NCBI RefSeq assembly: GCF_004363655.1
Contig: NZ_SNZH01000010.1
Coordinates: 124,001 to 188,000, forward strand
DNA from: Tahibacter aquaticus
Lineage (GTDB): Bacteria; Pseudomonadota; Gammaproteobacteria; Xanthomonadales; Rhodanobacteraceae
Length of the DNA: 64,000 nt
Direction of reading: 5' to 3'
Part shown: positions 26,134 to 36,380 of the stretch, one piece after another
Position numbering within the stretch: position 1 is the stretch's first letter
Layout: each line of letters begins with the position of its first letter
The notes under the pieces: generated by a model
What the model was told of the DNA's origin: nothing
Databases searched by the model: none
The model's input: only the letters and a program-made list of their open reading frames with translations
Translations under genes and position numbers: made by a program

Positions 26134-27195
26134 ATGAGCAACGATAGATTCCTGCGCGCCCTGCGCTGCGAACCGGTGGACTGCACGCCGGTGTGGCTGA
26201 TGCGCCAGGCCGGCCGCTACCTGCCCGAGTACCGCGCCACCCGCGCCCAGGCCGGCAACTTCATGGCCTTGTGCATGAATCCGGATCTGGCCTGCGAAGT
26301 CACCCTGCAACCGCTGCGGCGCTTTGCGCTGGACGCGGCGATCCTGTTTTCCGACATACTGACCATTCCCGACGCGATGGGCCTGGGCCTGCATTTCGCC
26401 GAAGGCGAAGGGCCGAAATTCCGCGCACCGCTTCGCAGCGCCGCCGATATCGAACGCCTGGGCGTACCCGATCCGGAAGGCGAACTGCGCTACGTGATGG
26501 ATGCGGTACGCACGATCCGGCGCGAGCTCGACGGGCGCGTGCCGCTGATCGGTTTCTCCGGCAGCCCGTGGACACTGGCCTGTTACATGGTGCAAGGCGA
26601 GGGCTCGTCGAATTTCCCGCTGGCCAAGGCCATGCTGTGGAACGAACCGGCACTGATGCATCGCCTGCTCGATACCCTGGCGCGTTCGGTAGCCAGCTAC
26701 CTGAGCGCGCAGGCCGCCGCCGGTGCGCAGGCGCTGATGGTGTTCGACACCTGGGGCGGCATGCTCGCCCCGGCGCAGTACCGGGAATTCTCGCTGCACT
26801 ACCTGGCCCAGATCACGTCCGCGCTGAAAGAAAACGCCGCCACGCGGGACGTGCCGCTGATCCTGTTCTCCAAGGGTGCCAACGGCCATCTGCCGGCTCT
26901 CGCCGCCACGGGCTGCAACGGCCTGGGCGTGGACTGGACCATCGACCTGTCCAGTGCCCGCACGCTGGTCGGCCCGCATGTCGCCCTGCAAGGCAATCTC
27001 GATCCGGCGGCCCTGCACGCTTCGCCCGAGGCGATACGGCGCGAAGTCGGCCGCGTACTCGCCAGCCACGGCAACGCCCCCGGCCATGTGTTTAACCTCG
27101 GCCACGGCATCACACCCGATGTGAAGCCCGAGCATGTCGGCGCGCTGGTCGATGCGGTGCACGAACTGTCGCGGCGCGAACAGGCGCCTCGCTAA
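26134..27195 (+). CDS. hemE: Uroporphyrinogen decarboxylase
   Basis: This 353-aa enzyme decarboxylates the four acetate side chains of uroporphyrinogen III to give coproporphyrinogen III in haem synthesis. The signature [16 protein letters not shown] (residues 18-33) carries the substrate-binding Arg residues. [14 protein letters not shown] contains the catalytic Asp, and [16 protein letters not shown] is the second signature. The [17 protein letters not shown]-terminal motif is intact. The gene follows the SPOR gene by 46 bp. Its stop overlaps the stop of the convergent propeller kinase, leaving no room for a terminator between them. Confidence 0.98.
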   Translation: MSNDRFLRALRCEPVDCTPVWLMRQAGRYLPEYRATRAQAGNFMALCMNPDLACEVTLQPLRRFALDAAILFSDILTIPDAMGLGLHFAEGEGPKFRAPLRSAADIERLGVPDPEGELRYVMDAVRTIRRELDGRVPLIGFSGSPWTLACYMVQGEGSSNFPLAKAMLWNEPALMHRLLDTLARSVASYLSAQAAAGAQALMVFDTWGGMLAPAQYREFSLHYLAQITSALKENAATRDVPLILFSKGANGHLPALAATGCNGLGVDWTIDLSSARTLVGPHVALQGNLDPAALHASPEAIRREVGRVLASHGNAPGHVFNLGHGITPDVKPEHVGALVDAVHELSRREQAPR

Positions 27196-30100
27196 GCCAC
27201 TCGGCCGCTGGCGTCGCCGAAGGCGGCAGCCAGCATCGCCCGGGTTGCCGGCTTGCGCAGGAAGCCGTCGATCCCCGCGTCCCGCGCCAGCGCTTCCGCC
27301 TCGCCGTCACCGCGCGCGCTCAGCGCCACCAGGCGCAGGCGGCTGACATTGCCCAGCTCCTGCGCGCGCAACAGCCGCGCCAGCTGGAAGCCGTCGACAT
27401 CGGGCAGATCCAGATCCAGTACGACCAGTTGCGGCCGGCGCGCGGAAACTTCCGCCAGCGCCGCCAGGGCCTGGCTGGCGTGGCGTACCTGGTGGCCCAG
27501 CGATTCCAGTAGTTCCTTCACCACGCGTGCGACCGCCGCGTCGTCCTCGACCAGCACCACGTCCAGCGCGGCCACCGTCGCCACTGGCGTCGGCGCTGGC
27601 TCGGCCGCAGCCGCCGGCAAATGCAGCTGCACCGTGAAAATGCTGCCGCGGCCCGGCGCGCTTTCCACGACGATGCGGCCGCCCATCAGCTGGGCCAGCT
27701 CCTGCGAGATAGCCAGGCCCAGGCCGCTGCCGCCGGCACGGCGGCCGATCTCGTCCTGGCTGTACTGCTGGAACAGGCGCGACTGCATCGCCGTATCCAT
27801 GCCCGGACCGGTATCGCTGACGCGGAAGCACTGCTCACCCGGCCCAGCCTGAGACAGCTCCAGGGTGACGCCGCCGACATCGGTGAACTTTATTGCGTTG
27901 TTTACAAGGTTCAACAGTATCTGGCGCAGCCGCTGCGCATCGCCGCACAGCGGCACCGGCGGCTGTACCGGCAGGCGCACGAGAAAACCCAGTCCTTTGC
28001 GCGCTGCCAGCGCATGGCCGACATCGGCCACGTCGCGCAGTACGTGCTGCGGATCGAAACTTTCCTGCTCCAGGCTCAGGCGGCCGGCTTCGACCCGGGC
28101 CAGGTCGAGCGAGTCATTGACCAGGCGCAGCATGTGCTCGCCCGAGGTGCGTATGCCGTTGACGTAGCTTTCCTGGCGCGGGTCGAGCGGGGTGCGCTGC
28201 AGCAGTTCGGCCATGCCGAGCAAGCCAGTCATCGGCGTGCGGATTTCATGTCCCATATGGGCGAGGAAGCGGGTCTTGGCCAGGCTGGCCTGCTCAGCCA
28301 GCTCGCGCCGCTGCGATGACAGCGCCAGGGCGTGCTCGCGCGTGACGCGCCGGCGCCAAGCCCGCGCAATCAGCCAGGCCAGCAGCAGCAGCGCAAGCAA
28401 GTACAGGGCATACGCCCAGGGCCGCGCCCAGGGTGGCGCAGCTACCGTGAGCTGCAGCGGCGCGGCCAGTTCCACCCTGCCGTCCAGACCGGTAAATGCG
28501 CGCACATGCAGGCGGTAGCTGCCGGCGCGCAGTTGGGCCAGTTCGCGCCGGCCGTCGGCGCTGCCGGCAGTCCAGTCGCTGTCCAGTCCCTGCAGCAGGA
28601 ATTCGTAGCGGTTCGGCGCCGCATAGGACAAGGCCCGTGCTTCTACGCGCAGGTCGCGATCGTTCCAGGCCAGGTTCGCCGGCGCCGCCGGATCGAAACG
28701 AAATTCCTCGCCGCCGCGATGTACACCGACACCGGTCAGCAACAAGGGGGCCGGCGGCAGCGGCGGTTCGCCGGCGCGCGTATCGAAAGCAACGATACCT
28801 GCCGTGGTCACGGCCAGGGCCACGCCGTCGCCACGCAGCTGCAGGCTGCGGTCAATCAGCTCGGAATTGAGCAGGCCCGCCTCGGCGCCGAAGCGGCGCA
28901 CCCGGGCGGTGCGCGTATCGACCTGGTAAAGCCCGCGCGGCGTACCAATCCACAGGCGCTGCTGCGCGTCGAGCACCATGCTGCCGGCATCCAGCGCCGG
29001 CCAGCCCTGCGCGGCGCCGATCTGTTCGCGCAATTGGTAACTCTCGGCATTGCGAACAAAGTGTTCCAGCACGCCGAAGCGATGCAGCCAGACGCTGCCG
29101 TCAGGCGAAAACGCGAACGCGTGGATGCGCACTTGCGGCAGGCCCGGCACCAGCTCGAAACGGCCGGCGTCGGCGACGAAGCGGTCGATGCCGCGCACAT
29201 GCGATACCCAGACCGAACCGTCGGGGGCGGCGCGCATCTGTTCCACATCGGCGTCGCGCAAGCCGCTGACTTCCGGCAGGAAGCGCGTCGGCAGCAGCGT
29301 AGCCGCGTCGATGCGCGCGACGCCGGCGCCGCGGGCGCTGGCCCAGACCGCATCGGACTGCTCCAGCAACAGGTCGACCGGCCCGGCCGGCAGGGTCTGC
29401 GCGGCCTTGGGGTCGGCGGCAATATCGCGCGTCTCACCCGAATGCAGGTCAACCACGCGCACGCCGCGGTGCTGACCCAGCCAAAGCCGGCCGCGACTGT
29501 CCTGCAGCACCGATCGCTGGCGCTTCTCGGTGCCGACCGTGCGCGCGCCCCAGCGCTCTACCGCGCCGCTGTGCAGATCCAGCCTGTCGACCGTGCCGGC
29601 CATGCCGACGCTCCAGACGGTATCGCCACTGCCCAGCGCCGCCGCCTGGATGCGGCCCGGCGACAGGCTTTCCGCCACACCGGGCAGTTCGCGCCACTGC
29701 GCAAACAACGGCCAGGTCGGCGGCAGATAGGCCACGCCGCCGTCGATGGTGGCAAACCATACGCCGCCTTCGCGATCGGCCAGCAGGTCGAATACGGCCT
29801 CGCCTGGCAGACCGCCAGCCAGACTGGGCTGGGCACGATAGACCGTCTCGCTGCCGTCGCTGCCGCGCCGCGCCGCGCCCTGGCGCGTGGCCAGCCACAG
29901 CTCGCCGCGGCGATCGCGCACCGAGGCATACAGCATGCGCGGCGGTGCCTGCGGGTCCAGCCGCGTCACCGCCAGCGCCGCGTCGATGCGGTACAGCCCG
30001 GCCGAGGTCGTGGCCAACACATCGACACCGTCGGCACACAAGGCCAGCACCTGCGGCGGCGTTTGCGCCAATGCGACCGTGTCCACTTTTCCATCCGGCA

Positions 30101-30707
30101 GGCGCCGCGCCAGGCCCAGCTCGGTGCCGACCCAGAGGCTGCCGTCGGGACGGCCGAGCAGGCTGAGCACCGTATCTGACGGCAGGCCCGAGCCCTGCGC
30201 GCTGCGCAGATGGTCGAAGCCACTGCCATCGGCGCGCAGGCGATCCAGTCCACCCGAATACGTGCCTACCCAGATCGCGCCGGCAGCGTCCTCGGCAATC
30301 GCCCAGACATCGTCGGCGGCAAGGCTGGCGGCGTCCTGCGGATCGTGCCGATAGCGGCGGAACTTCTGCCGTCCGGCGTCGAGCATATTCAGGCCGCTGC
30401 CCTCGCCGCCCGCCCAGATCCGATTGGCCTTGTCCACGTACAGCGCCGAAACTTCGTTGCCCCCGATCGAGGCCGCGTCCTCCGGCAGGTTGCGCCAGAC
30501 GCGGAAGGCGATGCCGTCGTAGCGCGCCAGGCCGTCCTGAGTGCCGACCCAGATAAAGCCGTCGCGGTCTTCGGCCAGCTTATAGACGATGGACGAAGGC
30601 AGGCCGTCGTCCACGCCATGACGGCGGAACATCGGCGTGTCCGCCAGCTCGGCCGCCTGCGCAACCGCACTGCCCAGCAGCCATGGCAACAGCCAGCGCA
30701 ACTTCAT
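27192..30707 (-). CDS. Hybrid two-component sensor with periplasmic propeller (Reg_prop/Y_Y_Y type)
   Basis: This 1171-aa one-protein signalling system has a signal peptide (1-18) and then a large periplasmic sensor of repeated propeller blades (about 25-680, with motifs such as [16 protein letters not shown] and [13 protein letters not shown]). A Y_Y_Y-type domain (about 690-760, [13 protein letters not shown]) and a membrane segment (about 768-788) follow. HisKA has its His in [15 protein letters not shown], and the ATPase has [11 protein letters not shown] and [10 protein letters not shown]-terminal receiver (about 1060-1165) has Asp in VVLDLDLPD and Lys in FLRKPA. Such sensors often detect glycans in Bacteroidetes; the ligand here is unknown. 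No DNA-binding output is fused or adjacent. A leftward promoter should lie in 30708-30931. Confidence 0.92.
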   Translation of the reverse strand: MKLRWLLPWLLGSAVAQAAELADTPMFRRHGVDDGLPSSIVYKLAEDRDGFIWVGTQDGLARYDGIAFRVWRNLPEDAASIGGNEVSALYVDKANRIWAGGEGSGLNMLDAGRQKFRRYRHDPQDAASLAADDVWAIAEDAAGAIWVGTYSGGLDRLRADGSGFDHLRSAQGSGLPSDTVLSLLGRPDGSLWVGTELGLARRLPDGKVDTVALAQTPPQVLALCADGVDVLATTSAGLYRIDAALAVTRLDPQAPPRMLYASVRDRRGELWLATRQGAARRGSDGSETVYRAQPSLAGGLPGEAVFDLLADREGGVWFATIDGGVAYLPPTWPLFAQWRELPGVAESLSPGRIQAAALGSGDTVWSVGMAGTVDRLDLHSGAVERWGARTVGTEKRQRSVLQDSRGRLWLGQHRGVRVVDLHSGETRDIAADPKAAQTLPAGPVDLLLEQSDAVWASARGAGVARIDAATLLPTRFLPEVSGLRDADVEQMRAAPDGSVWVSHVRGIDRFVADAGRFELVPGLPQVRIHAFAFSPDGSVWLHRFGVLEHFVRNAESYQLREQIGAAQGWPALDAGSMVLDAQQRLWIGTPRGLYQVDTRTARVRRFGAEAGLLNSELIDRSLQLRGDGVALAVTTAGIVAFDTRAGEPPLPPAPLLLTGVGVHRGGEEFRFDPAAPANLAWNDRDLRVEARALSYAAPNRYEFLLQGLDSDWTAGSADGRRELAQLRAGSYRLHVRAFTGLDGRVELAAPLQLTVAAPPWARPWAYALYLLALLLLAWLIARAWRRRVTREHALALSSQRRELAEQASLAKTRFLAHMGHEIRTPMTGLLGMAELLQRTPLDPRQESYVNGIRTSGEHMLRLVNDSLDLARVEAGRLSLEQESFDPQHVLRDVADVGHALAARKGLGFLVRLPVQPPVPLCGDAQRLRQILLNLVNNAIKFTDVGGVTLELSQAGPGEQCFRVSDTGPGMDTAMQSRLFQQYSQDEIGRRAGGSGLGLAISQELAQLMGGRIVVESAPGRGSIFTVQLHLPAAAAEPAPTPVATVAALDVVLVEDDAAVARVVKELLESLGHQVRHASQALAALAEVSARRPQLVVLDLDLPDVDGFQLARLLRAQELGNVSRLRLVALSARGDGEAEALARDAGIDGFLRKPATRAMLAAAFGDASGRVA

Positions 30708-30931
30708 TGCCTTTCCTCGCGAAAGCGTGGCAGCAACTCACCGGCGAGGCGGAATCGTCCCCGCACGACAGGCTTCCCGTTCGATTGCAGCGTGATCCGC
30801 CCGTGGCGGCGCCGCGCCGGCCCCGATCATGCCAGAAGCCGGCACCGCCCCGCGCAAAGTGCACTTGTTGCGTACCTGACTGTACGGCCTGGCAACCCGT
30901 GCGCCAGCGGCGGCCTGCTAGCATCGGCCGC

Positions 30932-32422
30932 ATGACTACGCCCGATACTCGTCATCTACGCCTGCTGCTGGCGCTTTGCGTCGGCCTGGCCAGCCTGGGT
31001 CTGCTCTGGCTGGCGCTGGGCGCCACGCGCAGCGCGCTGGAGCTGTGGCGTGAACTGGCCGGACTGCCGCTGGTGCTGCGCCTGGGCCTGATCGCGCTGG
31101 CCGCGGCCTTCCTCGGTGCCAGCGCCTGGCTGGTCTGGCGTTTGCTGCATCCCCGCGCGCGGCCGCCGCGTCCGGTCGTCGTGGCCGACCGCGCCGGCAT
31201 AGAGAAACGCATCGAGCGGCTGCAGTCGCGGGAAGCGGAAACCGCGCGCTTCCAGGCCGAACTGGAAGAGCTCGACCGCCGCGCCGCGGCCGAGGACTAT
31301 TACATCGCGGTATTCGGCGAAATCAGCGCGGGCAAGTCCAGCCTGGTGCGCGCGCTGGCGCCGCAGGCCCCGGTCGATGTCGATGTGCTCGGCGGTACTA
31401 CCACCCAGGTCAGCCATCACCGCGGCGAGCTGGGCCAGCGCAGGCTGGTACTGGCCGACGTGCCCGGAACGCAGGAAATCGGTGCGCGCGAGCGCGAGCA
31501 GCTGGCACGCGACGAAGCCCTGCGCGCACATGCGGTGATCTACGTCGCCAGCGGCGATCTGACCCGCGCCCAGGATGCCGAGCTGAAATGGCTGCGCGGC
31601 TACGGCAAGCCGCTGCTGCTGGCCCTCAACAAGACCGACCAGTGGAGCGACGCCGAGCGCCACGAACTGCTGGCCACGCTGCAGCGCCGTTACGCCGGCA
31701 CGGTAGACCGCATCGTCGGCGTACGTGCCGGCGGCAGCGAAACCGTGCTGCGCCGGCTGTCCGACGGCCGCGAGGAAACGCTCACGCGCCAGGCCACGCC
31801 AGATACCGTGGCACTGCGCGAAGGCTTGCTCGCCTGCCTGGCCGCCAGCCCGCAGCAGCTGGAACAGGCCCGCGCCAGCGCCGTCCTCGGTCATCTGGAC
31901 GAGCAGCTCGGCTCCGCCGAGCGCGGCATGCTGGAACGCGAATCCCGCGCCATCGTCGAGCGCTATACACGCCGCGCCATCGTCGGTGCGCTGGCGGCAG
32001 TGGCGCCAGGTACCGACCTGCTGATCCAGGGCGCGCTGGCCACGTCGCTGTTGCGCGAACTGGCTACGCTGCACCAGGTACCGATCAAGCAGCTCGACCT
32101 GGATGCGTTCCTGCGCCAGGCCACGCTGACCTTGCGCACCACCAGTTCCGTCATCCTCGCCATCGCCGGCAATGCGCTGAAGGCGTTTCCCGGCCTGGGC
32201 ACGCTGGGCGGCGGCGTACTGCATGCGATCGCGTACGGCCTGATCTTCGACAGCCTGGGCCGCGCCGTCAGCCAGACCTTGCTCGACCAGCACCGCTTCG
32301 ACCAGGACCAGGCGCAGGCCACGCTGCAGCGCCTGCTGACGGAGCAGGCACGCGAGCGGCTGACGCATGTGGCTCAACTGGCCTTGCAAAGCCTGCGCCG
32401 CGACAACGGCAGCGAGGCCTAA
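30932..32422 (+). CDS. Membrane GTPase with DUF697-like C-terminus
   Basis: This 496-aa protein has two N-terminal membrane segments (about 10-30 and 48-70), a short coiled stretch (90-120) and a GTPase domain. G1 is GEISAGKSS (129-137), G2 GGTTTQ, G3 ADVPGTQE, where Val replaces the usual Thr of DTPG, and G4 NKTD. The C-terminal part (about 350-460) is helical and hydrophobic, with VAPGTDLLIQGALATSLL and FPGLGTLGGGVLHAIAYG, like DUF697 proteins. Function is unknown; the domain layout suggests a dynamin-like or stress GTPase acting at the inner membrane. A second, shorter member lies at 34402, with the YceI-b561-YceI set between. The ATG at 30932 is chosen by the start of homology-like sequence. 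Confidence 0.82.
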   Translation: MTTPDTRHLRLLLALCVGLASLGLLWLALGATRSALELWRELAGLPLVLRLGLIALAAAFLGASAWLVWRLLHPRARPPRPVVVADRAGIEKRIERLQSREAETARFQAELEELDRRAAAEDYYIAVFGEISAGKSSLVRALAPQAPVDVDVLGGTTTQVSHHRGELGQRRLVLADVPGTQEIGAREREQLARDEALRAHAVIYVASGDLTRAQDAELKWLRGYGKPLLLALNKTDQWSDAERHELLATLQRRYAGTVDRIVGVRAGGSETVLRRLSDGREETLTRQATPDTVALREGLLACLAASPQQLEQARASAVLGHLDEQLGSAERGMLERESRAIVERYTRRAIVGALAAVAPGTDLLIQGALATSLLRELATLHQVPIKQLDLDAFLRQATLTLRTTSSVILAIAGNALKAFPGLGTLGGGVLHAIAYGLIFDSLGRAVSQTLLDQHRFDQDQAQATLQRLLTEQARERLTHVAQLALQSLRRDNGSEA

Positions 32423-32511
32423 GTGCCACAGCGATTGTGCGCGATGGCGACAAAAGTCCGTTCAGCCGGTTCGGCTTCTGTCGCCTGCCCGCTTCTGCCA
32501 AGCTAGGCCGC

Positions 32512-33204
32512 ATGTCCCTGCGCCTGCTGCCATTGTCGCTGCTGCTGTTCGTGCTGCCGCTGCGCGCTGGCGAAACATCCTGGCGCCTGGACCCGGTGCA
32601 TACGCAGATCCAGTTCAGCATCGATCACCAGGCCTTCAACCAGAGCCTGGGCCTGTTCAAGATCCGCACCGGCGCGCTGCGCTTCGACGACAACGACTGG
32701 AGCACGGCAAAGCTCGCCGTCGATATCGACAGCGCCAGCATCCTGCTCGGCGACGCGAAGTGGGAAGAAACTATCCGCTCCTGGCGCTTTCTCGACAGCA
32801 AGCGCTGGCCACTGGCGCACTACCGCAGCCTGTCGGTGGAAAAGCGCGCAGGCGACAGCGGCGTAATCCGCGGCGAACTGACCCTGCACGGCCAGACCCG
32901 GCCGCTGGACATCGCCTTCCGCCTGAACAAGCTCGGCAACGATCCGTATTCGTTCAAGCGCACCGCGGGTTTTTCCGCCACGGCGACGCTGAAACGCAGC
33001 GACTTCGGCATGGACAAGGTGCTGAGCGTGGTCGGCGACGAAGTACAGCTACGCCTGGAAGTCGCCGCCGTGCGCGACCGCGACGCCGACCCCGATGCGC
33101 TGGCGCCGGCTGCTGCAGTGTCCACTGATCCACAATCCACGGATTCACTACCTACTACCCCTGCGCCCGACCAGGATGGCAACGATGGCACTGAAAAGCG
33201 ATGA
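32512..33204 (+). CDS. YceI family periplasmic lipid-binding protein (first copy)
   Basis: This 230-aa protein has a signal peptide (1-19) and a YceI lipocalin-like barrel, beginning WRLDPVHTQIQFSIDH. SFKRTAGFSATATLKRSDFGMDKVLS is the typical later strand region. YceI proteins bind long isoprenoid or amide-type lipids and are induced by base or stress in some bacteria. The last 35 residues are a Pro/Asp/Thr-rich tail absent from the second copy at 33843 and end in a charged TEKR. Its 3' end overlaps the cytochrome b561 gene by about 20 bases, so they are coupled. Confidence 0.9.
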   Translation: MSLRLLPLSLLLFVLPLRAGETSWRLDPVHTQIQFSIDHQAFNQSLGLFKIRTGALRFDDNDWSTAKLAVDIDSASILLGDAKWEETIRSWRFLDSKRWPLAHYRSLSVEKRAGDSGVIRGELTLHGQTRPLDIAFRLNKLGNDPYSFKRTAGFSATATLKRSDFGMDKVLSVVGDEVQLRLEVAAVRDRDADPDALAPAAAVSTDPQSTDSLPTTPAPDQDGNDGTEKR

Positions 33205-33838
33205 CACCCGCTGGGGCGCCGCCGCGCGCACCTTCCACTGGCTGATGGCGATACTCATCATCGTGCTCGGCATCGTCGGCCTGTGGATGGCCGACCAGCC
33301 GAATTCGCTGCAGAAAATAAAGATATACGCCATCCACAAATCTGTCGGCCTGACCGTGCTCGCACTGGCCCTGCTGCGCCTGTCCTGGCGCCTGTTCGAC
33401 CGCCGCCCGCGCGATGTGCCCATGCCGGCCTGGCAGGCCTATGCCGCGCATGCGACGCACGCGCTGCTGTATCTGCTGATGCTGGCGCTGCCCTTGTCGG
33501 GCTGGCTGTACAACTCCGCATCCGGCTATCCGCTGCAGTGGTTCTGGAGCTTCAACCTGCCCAGCCTCAGCGGCGGTGCCGACCCTGCCCTGAAAGCAAT
33601 CGCCCATGCCATCCACGAATGGGGCTTCTACGTACTGGTACTGTTGCTGCTGGGCCATATCGGCGGTGCGCTGCTGCATCATTTCGTGGAAAAGGACGAA
33701 ACCCTGGTCCGCATGTTGCCGCTGTTGCGCCGGCGCCAGGCCGCCCCCACTGTGGCGAGCGTCGCCGCACCGGCAATGCCGCCACCGGGGCCAGTGCCCG
33801 CCGGCGTTCCCGATTCCCCTGCCACCGATGGAGATTGA
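33185..33838 (+). CDS. Cytochrome b561 family protein
   Basis: This di-haem membrane protein of about 217 aa has four transmembrane helices (about 15-37, 50-70, 88-110 and 148-172). Conserved His residues lie in ARTFHWLMA, YAIHKSVGL, HATHALLYLLM and LLLGHIGGALLHHFVEKDET, matching haem b ligands of the b561 family. It probably moves electrons from quinol to a periplasmic acceptor such as superoxide or a lipid-bound quinone. Either ATG 33176 or 33185 could start it; 33185 has AGGA at better spacing. The YceI-b561-YceI order is a known recurrent pattern and suggests joint action on an isoprenoid quinone. Confidence 0.9.
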   Translation: MALKSDDTRWGAAARTFHWLMAILIIVLGIVGLWMADQPNSLQKIKIYAIHKSVGLTVLALALLRLSWRLFDRRPRDVPMPAWQAYAAHATHALLYLLMLALPLSGWLYNSASGYPLQWFWSFNLPSLSGGADPALKAIAHAIHEWGFYVLVLLLLGHIGGALLHHFVEKDETLVRMLPLLRRRQAAPTVASVAAPAMPPPGPVPAGVPDSPATDGD

Positions 33839-33842
33839 ACCC

Positions 33843-34376
33843 ATGCGTCTCGCCCTCGCTTTGCTGCTTTGCCTTGCCGGCGCTGCCCAGGCCAAGGATT
33901 ACACCGTCGATCCTTCCAGCACGCTGGGCTTTTCCGGCAACTACCAAGGCGAGAAATTCAGCGGCAAGTTCCCGCGTTTCAGCGCAAAGATCAGCCTGGA
34001 CAAGGCCGACCTGGCCGCGGCCAAGCTCGAAGTCGACATCGACGTGACCAGCATCACAACCGGCAATGCCGACTACGACAGCGAACTGAAAGGCTCGAAG
34101 TTCTTCGATTTCGCCAAGTTTCCCAAGGCGCACTTCGTCAGCACCGCGGTAAAGGAAAGCGGCGGCGCACTGACAGCCGACGGCAACCTGACCATCCGCG
34201 ACAAGACCAGGCCGGTGCAGCTCAAGCTCGACTTCAAGCCCGCCGGCGACGGCGGCACGCTGGACGTACAGGCCACGCTGAAGCGGCTGGATTTCGACGT
34301 GGGCACCGACGACTACGCCGATACCTCGACCATCGGAGCCGACGTCACGGTCACCTCGCATCTGGTCCTGAAGTAA
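33843..34376 (+). CDS. YceI family periplasmic lipid-binding protein (second copy)
   Basis: This 177-aa protein has a signal peptide (1-17, ending AAQA-K) followed by a full YceI barrel: YTVDPSSTLGFSGNYQG, the central KLEVDIDVTSITTG, FFDFAKFPKAHFVS and the terminal DDYADTSTIGADVTVTSHLVLK. It is closer to the canonical YceI length than the first copy. It starts five bases after the b561 stop and lies 25 bp before the next GTPase. The two YceI proteins share the fold but are diverged, so they probably bind different ligands or serve different partners. Confidence 0.92.
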   Translation: MRLALALLLCLAGAAQAKDYTVDPSSTLGFSGNYQGEKFSGKFPRFSAKISLDKADLAAAKLEVDIDVTSITTGNADYDSELKGSKFFDFAKFPKAHFVSTAVKESGGALTADGNLTIRDKTRPVQLKLDFKPAGDGGTLDVQATLKRLDFDVGTDDYADTSTIGADVTVTSHLVLK

Positions 34377-34401
34377 TCGACGCCGCGCCGGCCATTCGCG
34401 C

Positions 34402-35754
34402 ATGAAGTCGCTCGGCGGCTGGATCGATTCTCTGGGCCAGTGGTGGCGCGGCGATGCGGCGGCCACTGCGCCGCCCACGCCGGTTGACCAGGCCAGCGAT
34501 GCACTGCGCCAGCTGCTGGACGATCCGAGCATTCCCGATTCGGTGCGGCGCGAACTCGGCGAGGAATTCGCACGCATCGAATCGCTGCTGGCCAAGCTCG
34601 CCCGCGATGAATTGCACGTGGCCGTATTCGGCCGCGTGTCGGTGGGCAAATCGGCACTGGGCAATGCCCTGCTCGGCCAGAGCGCATTCGAGACCGGCGT
34701 ACTGCATGGCACCACAGTCAGCGCCAACCAGCAGCGCTGGACCGAAGCCGGCGGCGCCGGACTGCACCTGATCGATACGCCCGGCATCAATGAACTCGAC
34801 GGCGAATCGCGCGAACGCCTGGCTTTCGAAGTAGCCGAGATCAGCGACCTGGTGCTGTTCGTCGTCGACGGCGACATGACGCAAGTGGAACGCGATGCGC
34901 TGGCCACACTGGCGCGCACCGAGCGGCCGCTGCTGCTGGTATTGAACAAAGCCGACCGCTACGACGAGGCCGAACGCGAACGCCTGCTGACGCGGCTGCG
35001 CCAGCACGCCGCCGGCCTGCTGCCGGCAGACAACGTACTCGCCTGCGCCGCCAGCCCGGCGCCGTTGCGCCTGATCGAGGTCGACGCCCAGGGCGTGGAG
35101 CGCGAACGCCAGCAGCCGCGTCCGGCCGACGTGGCCGAACTGCGCGAACGCCTGCTGGCAATCTGCGCGCGCGAGGGCAAGACCCTGTCGGCGCTGAATG
35201 CCGGCCTGTTTGCCGGACGCCTGTCCGACCAGGTGGCCCAGCGCGTGGCCGAGGCACGCCGCGACGTCGCCGATCGCGTTATCCGCCACTACTGCCTGGG
35301 CAAAGGCGTGGCGGTGGCGCTGAATCCCGTGCCGGTGGCCGACCTGCTCGCTGCCGCCGCGCTGGACGCGGCGCTGGTCATGCATTTGGGAAAGGTATAC
35401 GGCATGCCGCTGACCCGGCGCGAAGCCGGCCAGCTGATCGCCACCATCTGTGCCCAGCTGATTGCGCTGATGGGTGCGATCTGGGGTGTGCACCTGGTCG
35501 CCTCGGCACTGAAGGTTGCCAGCGCCGGCCTGTCGACCGTGCTGACTGCAGGCGCCCAGGGCGCACTGGCCTGGTATGCGACGCTGGTGGTCGGCCGCGC
35601 CGCCGAGCGCTATCTGGTGGCGGGTAAATCCTGGGGCGAATCGGGACCCAAGCGCGCGGTACAGGACATCGTCGCGCAGCTGGATCGCGATTCCATCCTG
35701 CGCGAAGCGCGCGACGAAATTCTCGCCCGCCTGCGCGCCGGGCCGGCCCGCTGA
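34402..35754 (+). CDS. GTPase with DUF697-like C-terminus (second member)
   Basis: In this 450-aa protein an N-terminal helical region (1-70) is followed by a GTPase domain: G1 GRVSVGKSA (77-85), G2 HGTTVSANQQ, G3 IDTPGINE and G4 NKAD. The C-terminal third has hydrophobic helices (GVAVALNPVPVADLLAAAALDAALVMHLGKVYG, read as shorter blocks, and LSTVLTAGAQGALAWYATLVVG), as in DUF697 proteins. Unlike the member at 30932 it lacks N-terminal membrane segments and has the regular DTPG. It is the fifth of six same-strand genes; its stop overlaps the PrfH start (TGATG). A heterotypic pair of membrane-bound and soluble GTPases is an attractive reading but inferred. Confidence 0.83.
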   Translation: MKSLGGWIDSLGQWWRGDAAATAPPTPVDQASDALRQLLDDPSIPDSVRRELGEEFARIESLLAKLARDELHVAVFGRVSVGKSALGNALLGQSAFETGVLHGTTVSANQQRWTEAGGAGLHLIDTPGINELDGESRERLAFEVAEISDLVLFVVDGDMTQVERDALATLARTERPLLLVLNKADRYDEAERERLLTRLRQHAAGLLPADNVLACAASPAPLRLIEVDAQGVERERQQPRPADVAELRERLLAICAREGKTLSALNAGLFAGRLSDQVAQRVAEARRDVADRVIRHYCLGKGVAVALNPVPVADLLAAAALDAALVMHLGKVYGMPLTRREAGQLIATICAQLIALMGAIWGVHLVASALKVASAGLSTVLTAGAQGALAWYATLVVGRAAERYLVAGKSWGESGPKRAVQDIVAQLDRDSILREARDEILARLRAGPAR

Positions 35755-36380
35755 TGCAACTGCTGCAGTTGTCCGCGGCGCAGGGACCGGCCGAGTGCGC
35801 GCTGGCCGTAGCCAAGGCCTGGACCTTGCTGCAACGCGAAGCCGAGGCGCTGGGCCTGCAGGTCGACCTGCTCGAGGCCGAGGCCGGCGCGGAACCCGGC
35901 ACCTGGCAATCGCTGCTGCTGGCCCTCGACGGTGCTGCCGCCGCTGCGCTGGCGCAGCGCTGGAGCGGTTCGCTGCTGTGGATCTGCGCCAGCCCGTACC
36001 GGCCGCAACACCGGCGCAAGAACTGGTTTTTCGGTGGCCGCCGGTTTGTGCCCGCCACGCTGGCTGCGGGCGACGACGTGCGTTTCGAAGCCTTGCGTTC
36101 TTCAGGGCCGGGTGGCCAGCACGTCAACAAGACCGCCAGCGCGATACGCGCAACCCATCTGGCCAGCGGCCTCAGCGTGAAGGTGCAGAGCGAACGCAGC
36201 CAGCACGCCAACAAGCGCCTGGCCCTGGCGCTGATCCAGCAACGTCTGGCCGAACGCGCCGACGCTGCCGCCGCCGGCCAGCGCGCCGACCGGCGCCAGG
36301 CGCATTACGACATCGACCGCGGCAACCCCGTACGCACGTTTCGCGGCGCGGCGTTCGAGCCCGACCCCTCCGCAGTCTAG
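35754..36380 (+). CDS. prfH: Peptide chain release factor-like protein PrfH
   Basis: This 208-aa class I release-factor homologue lacks the codon-recognition domain of RF1/RF2 but keeps the peptidyl-tRNA hydrolysis loop, RSSGPGGQHVNKT, with GGQ at residues 120-122. YRPQHRRKNWFFGGRRF (82-98) is typical of PrfH. From published work as I recall it, PrfH acts with the RNA ligase RtcB to rescue ribosomes cleaved in the 16S decoding centre. Here no rtcB gene is adjacent; the upstream neighbour is a DUF697 GTPase, overlapping by one base. The stop shares the palindrome CTAG with the convergent glutaredoxin-like gene. Confidence 0.88.
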   Translation: MQLLQLSAAQGPAECALAVAKAWTLLQREAEALGLQVDLLEAEAGAEPGTWQSLLLALDGAAAAALAQRWSGSLLWICASPYRPQHRRKNWFFGGRRFVPATLAAGDDVRFEALRSSGPGGQHVNKTASAIRATHLASGLSVKVQSERSQHANKRLALALIQQRLAERADAAAAGQRADRRQAHYDIDRGNPVRTFRGAAFEPDPSAV

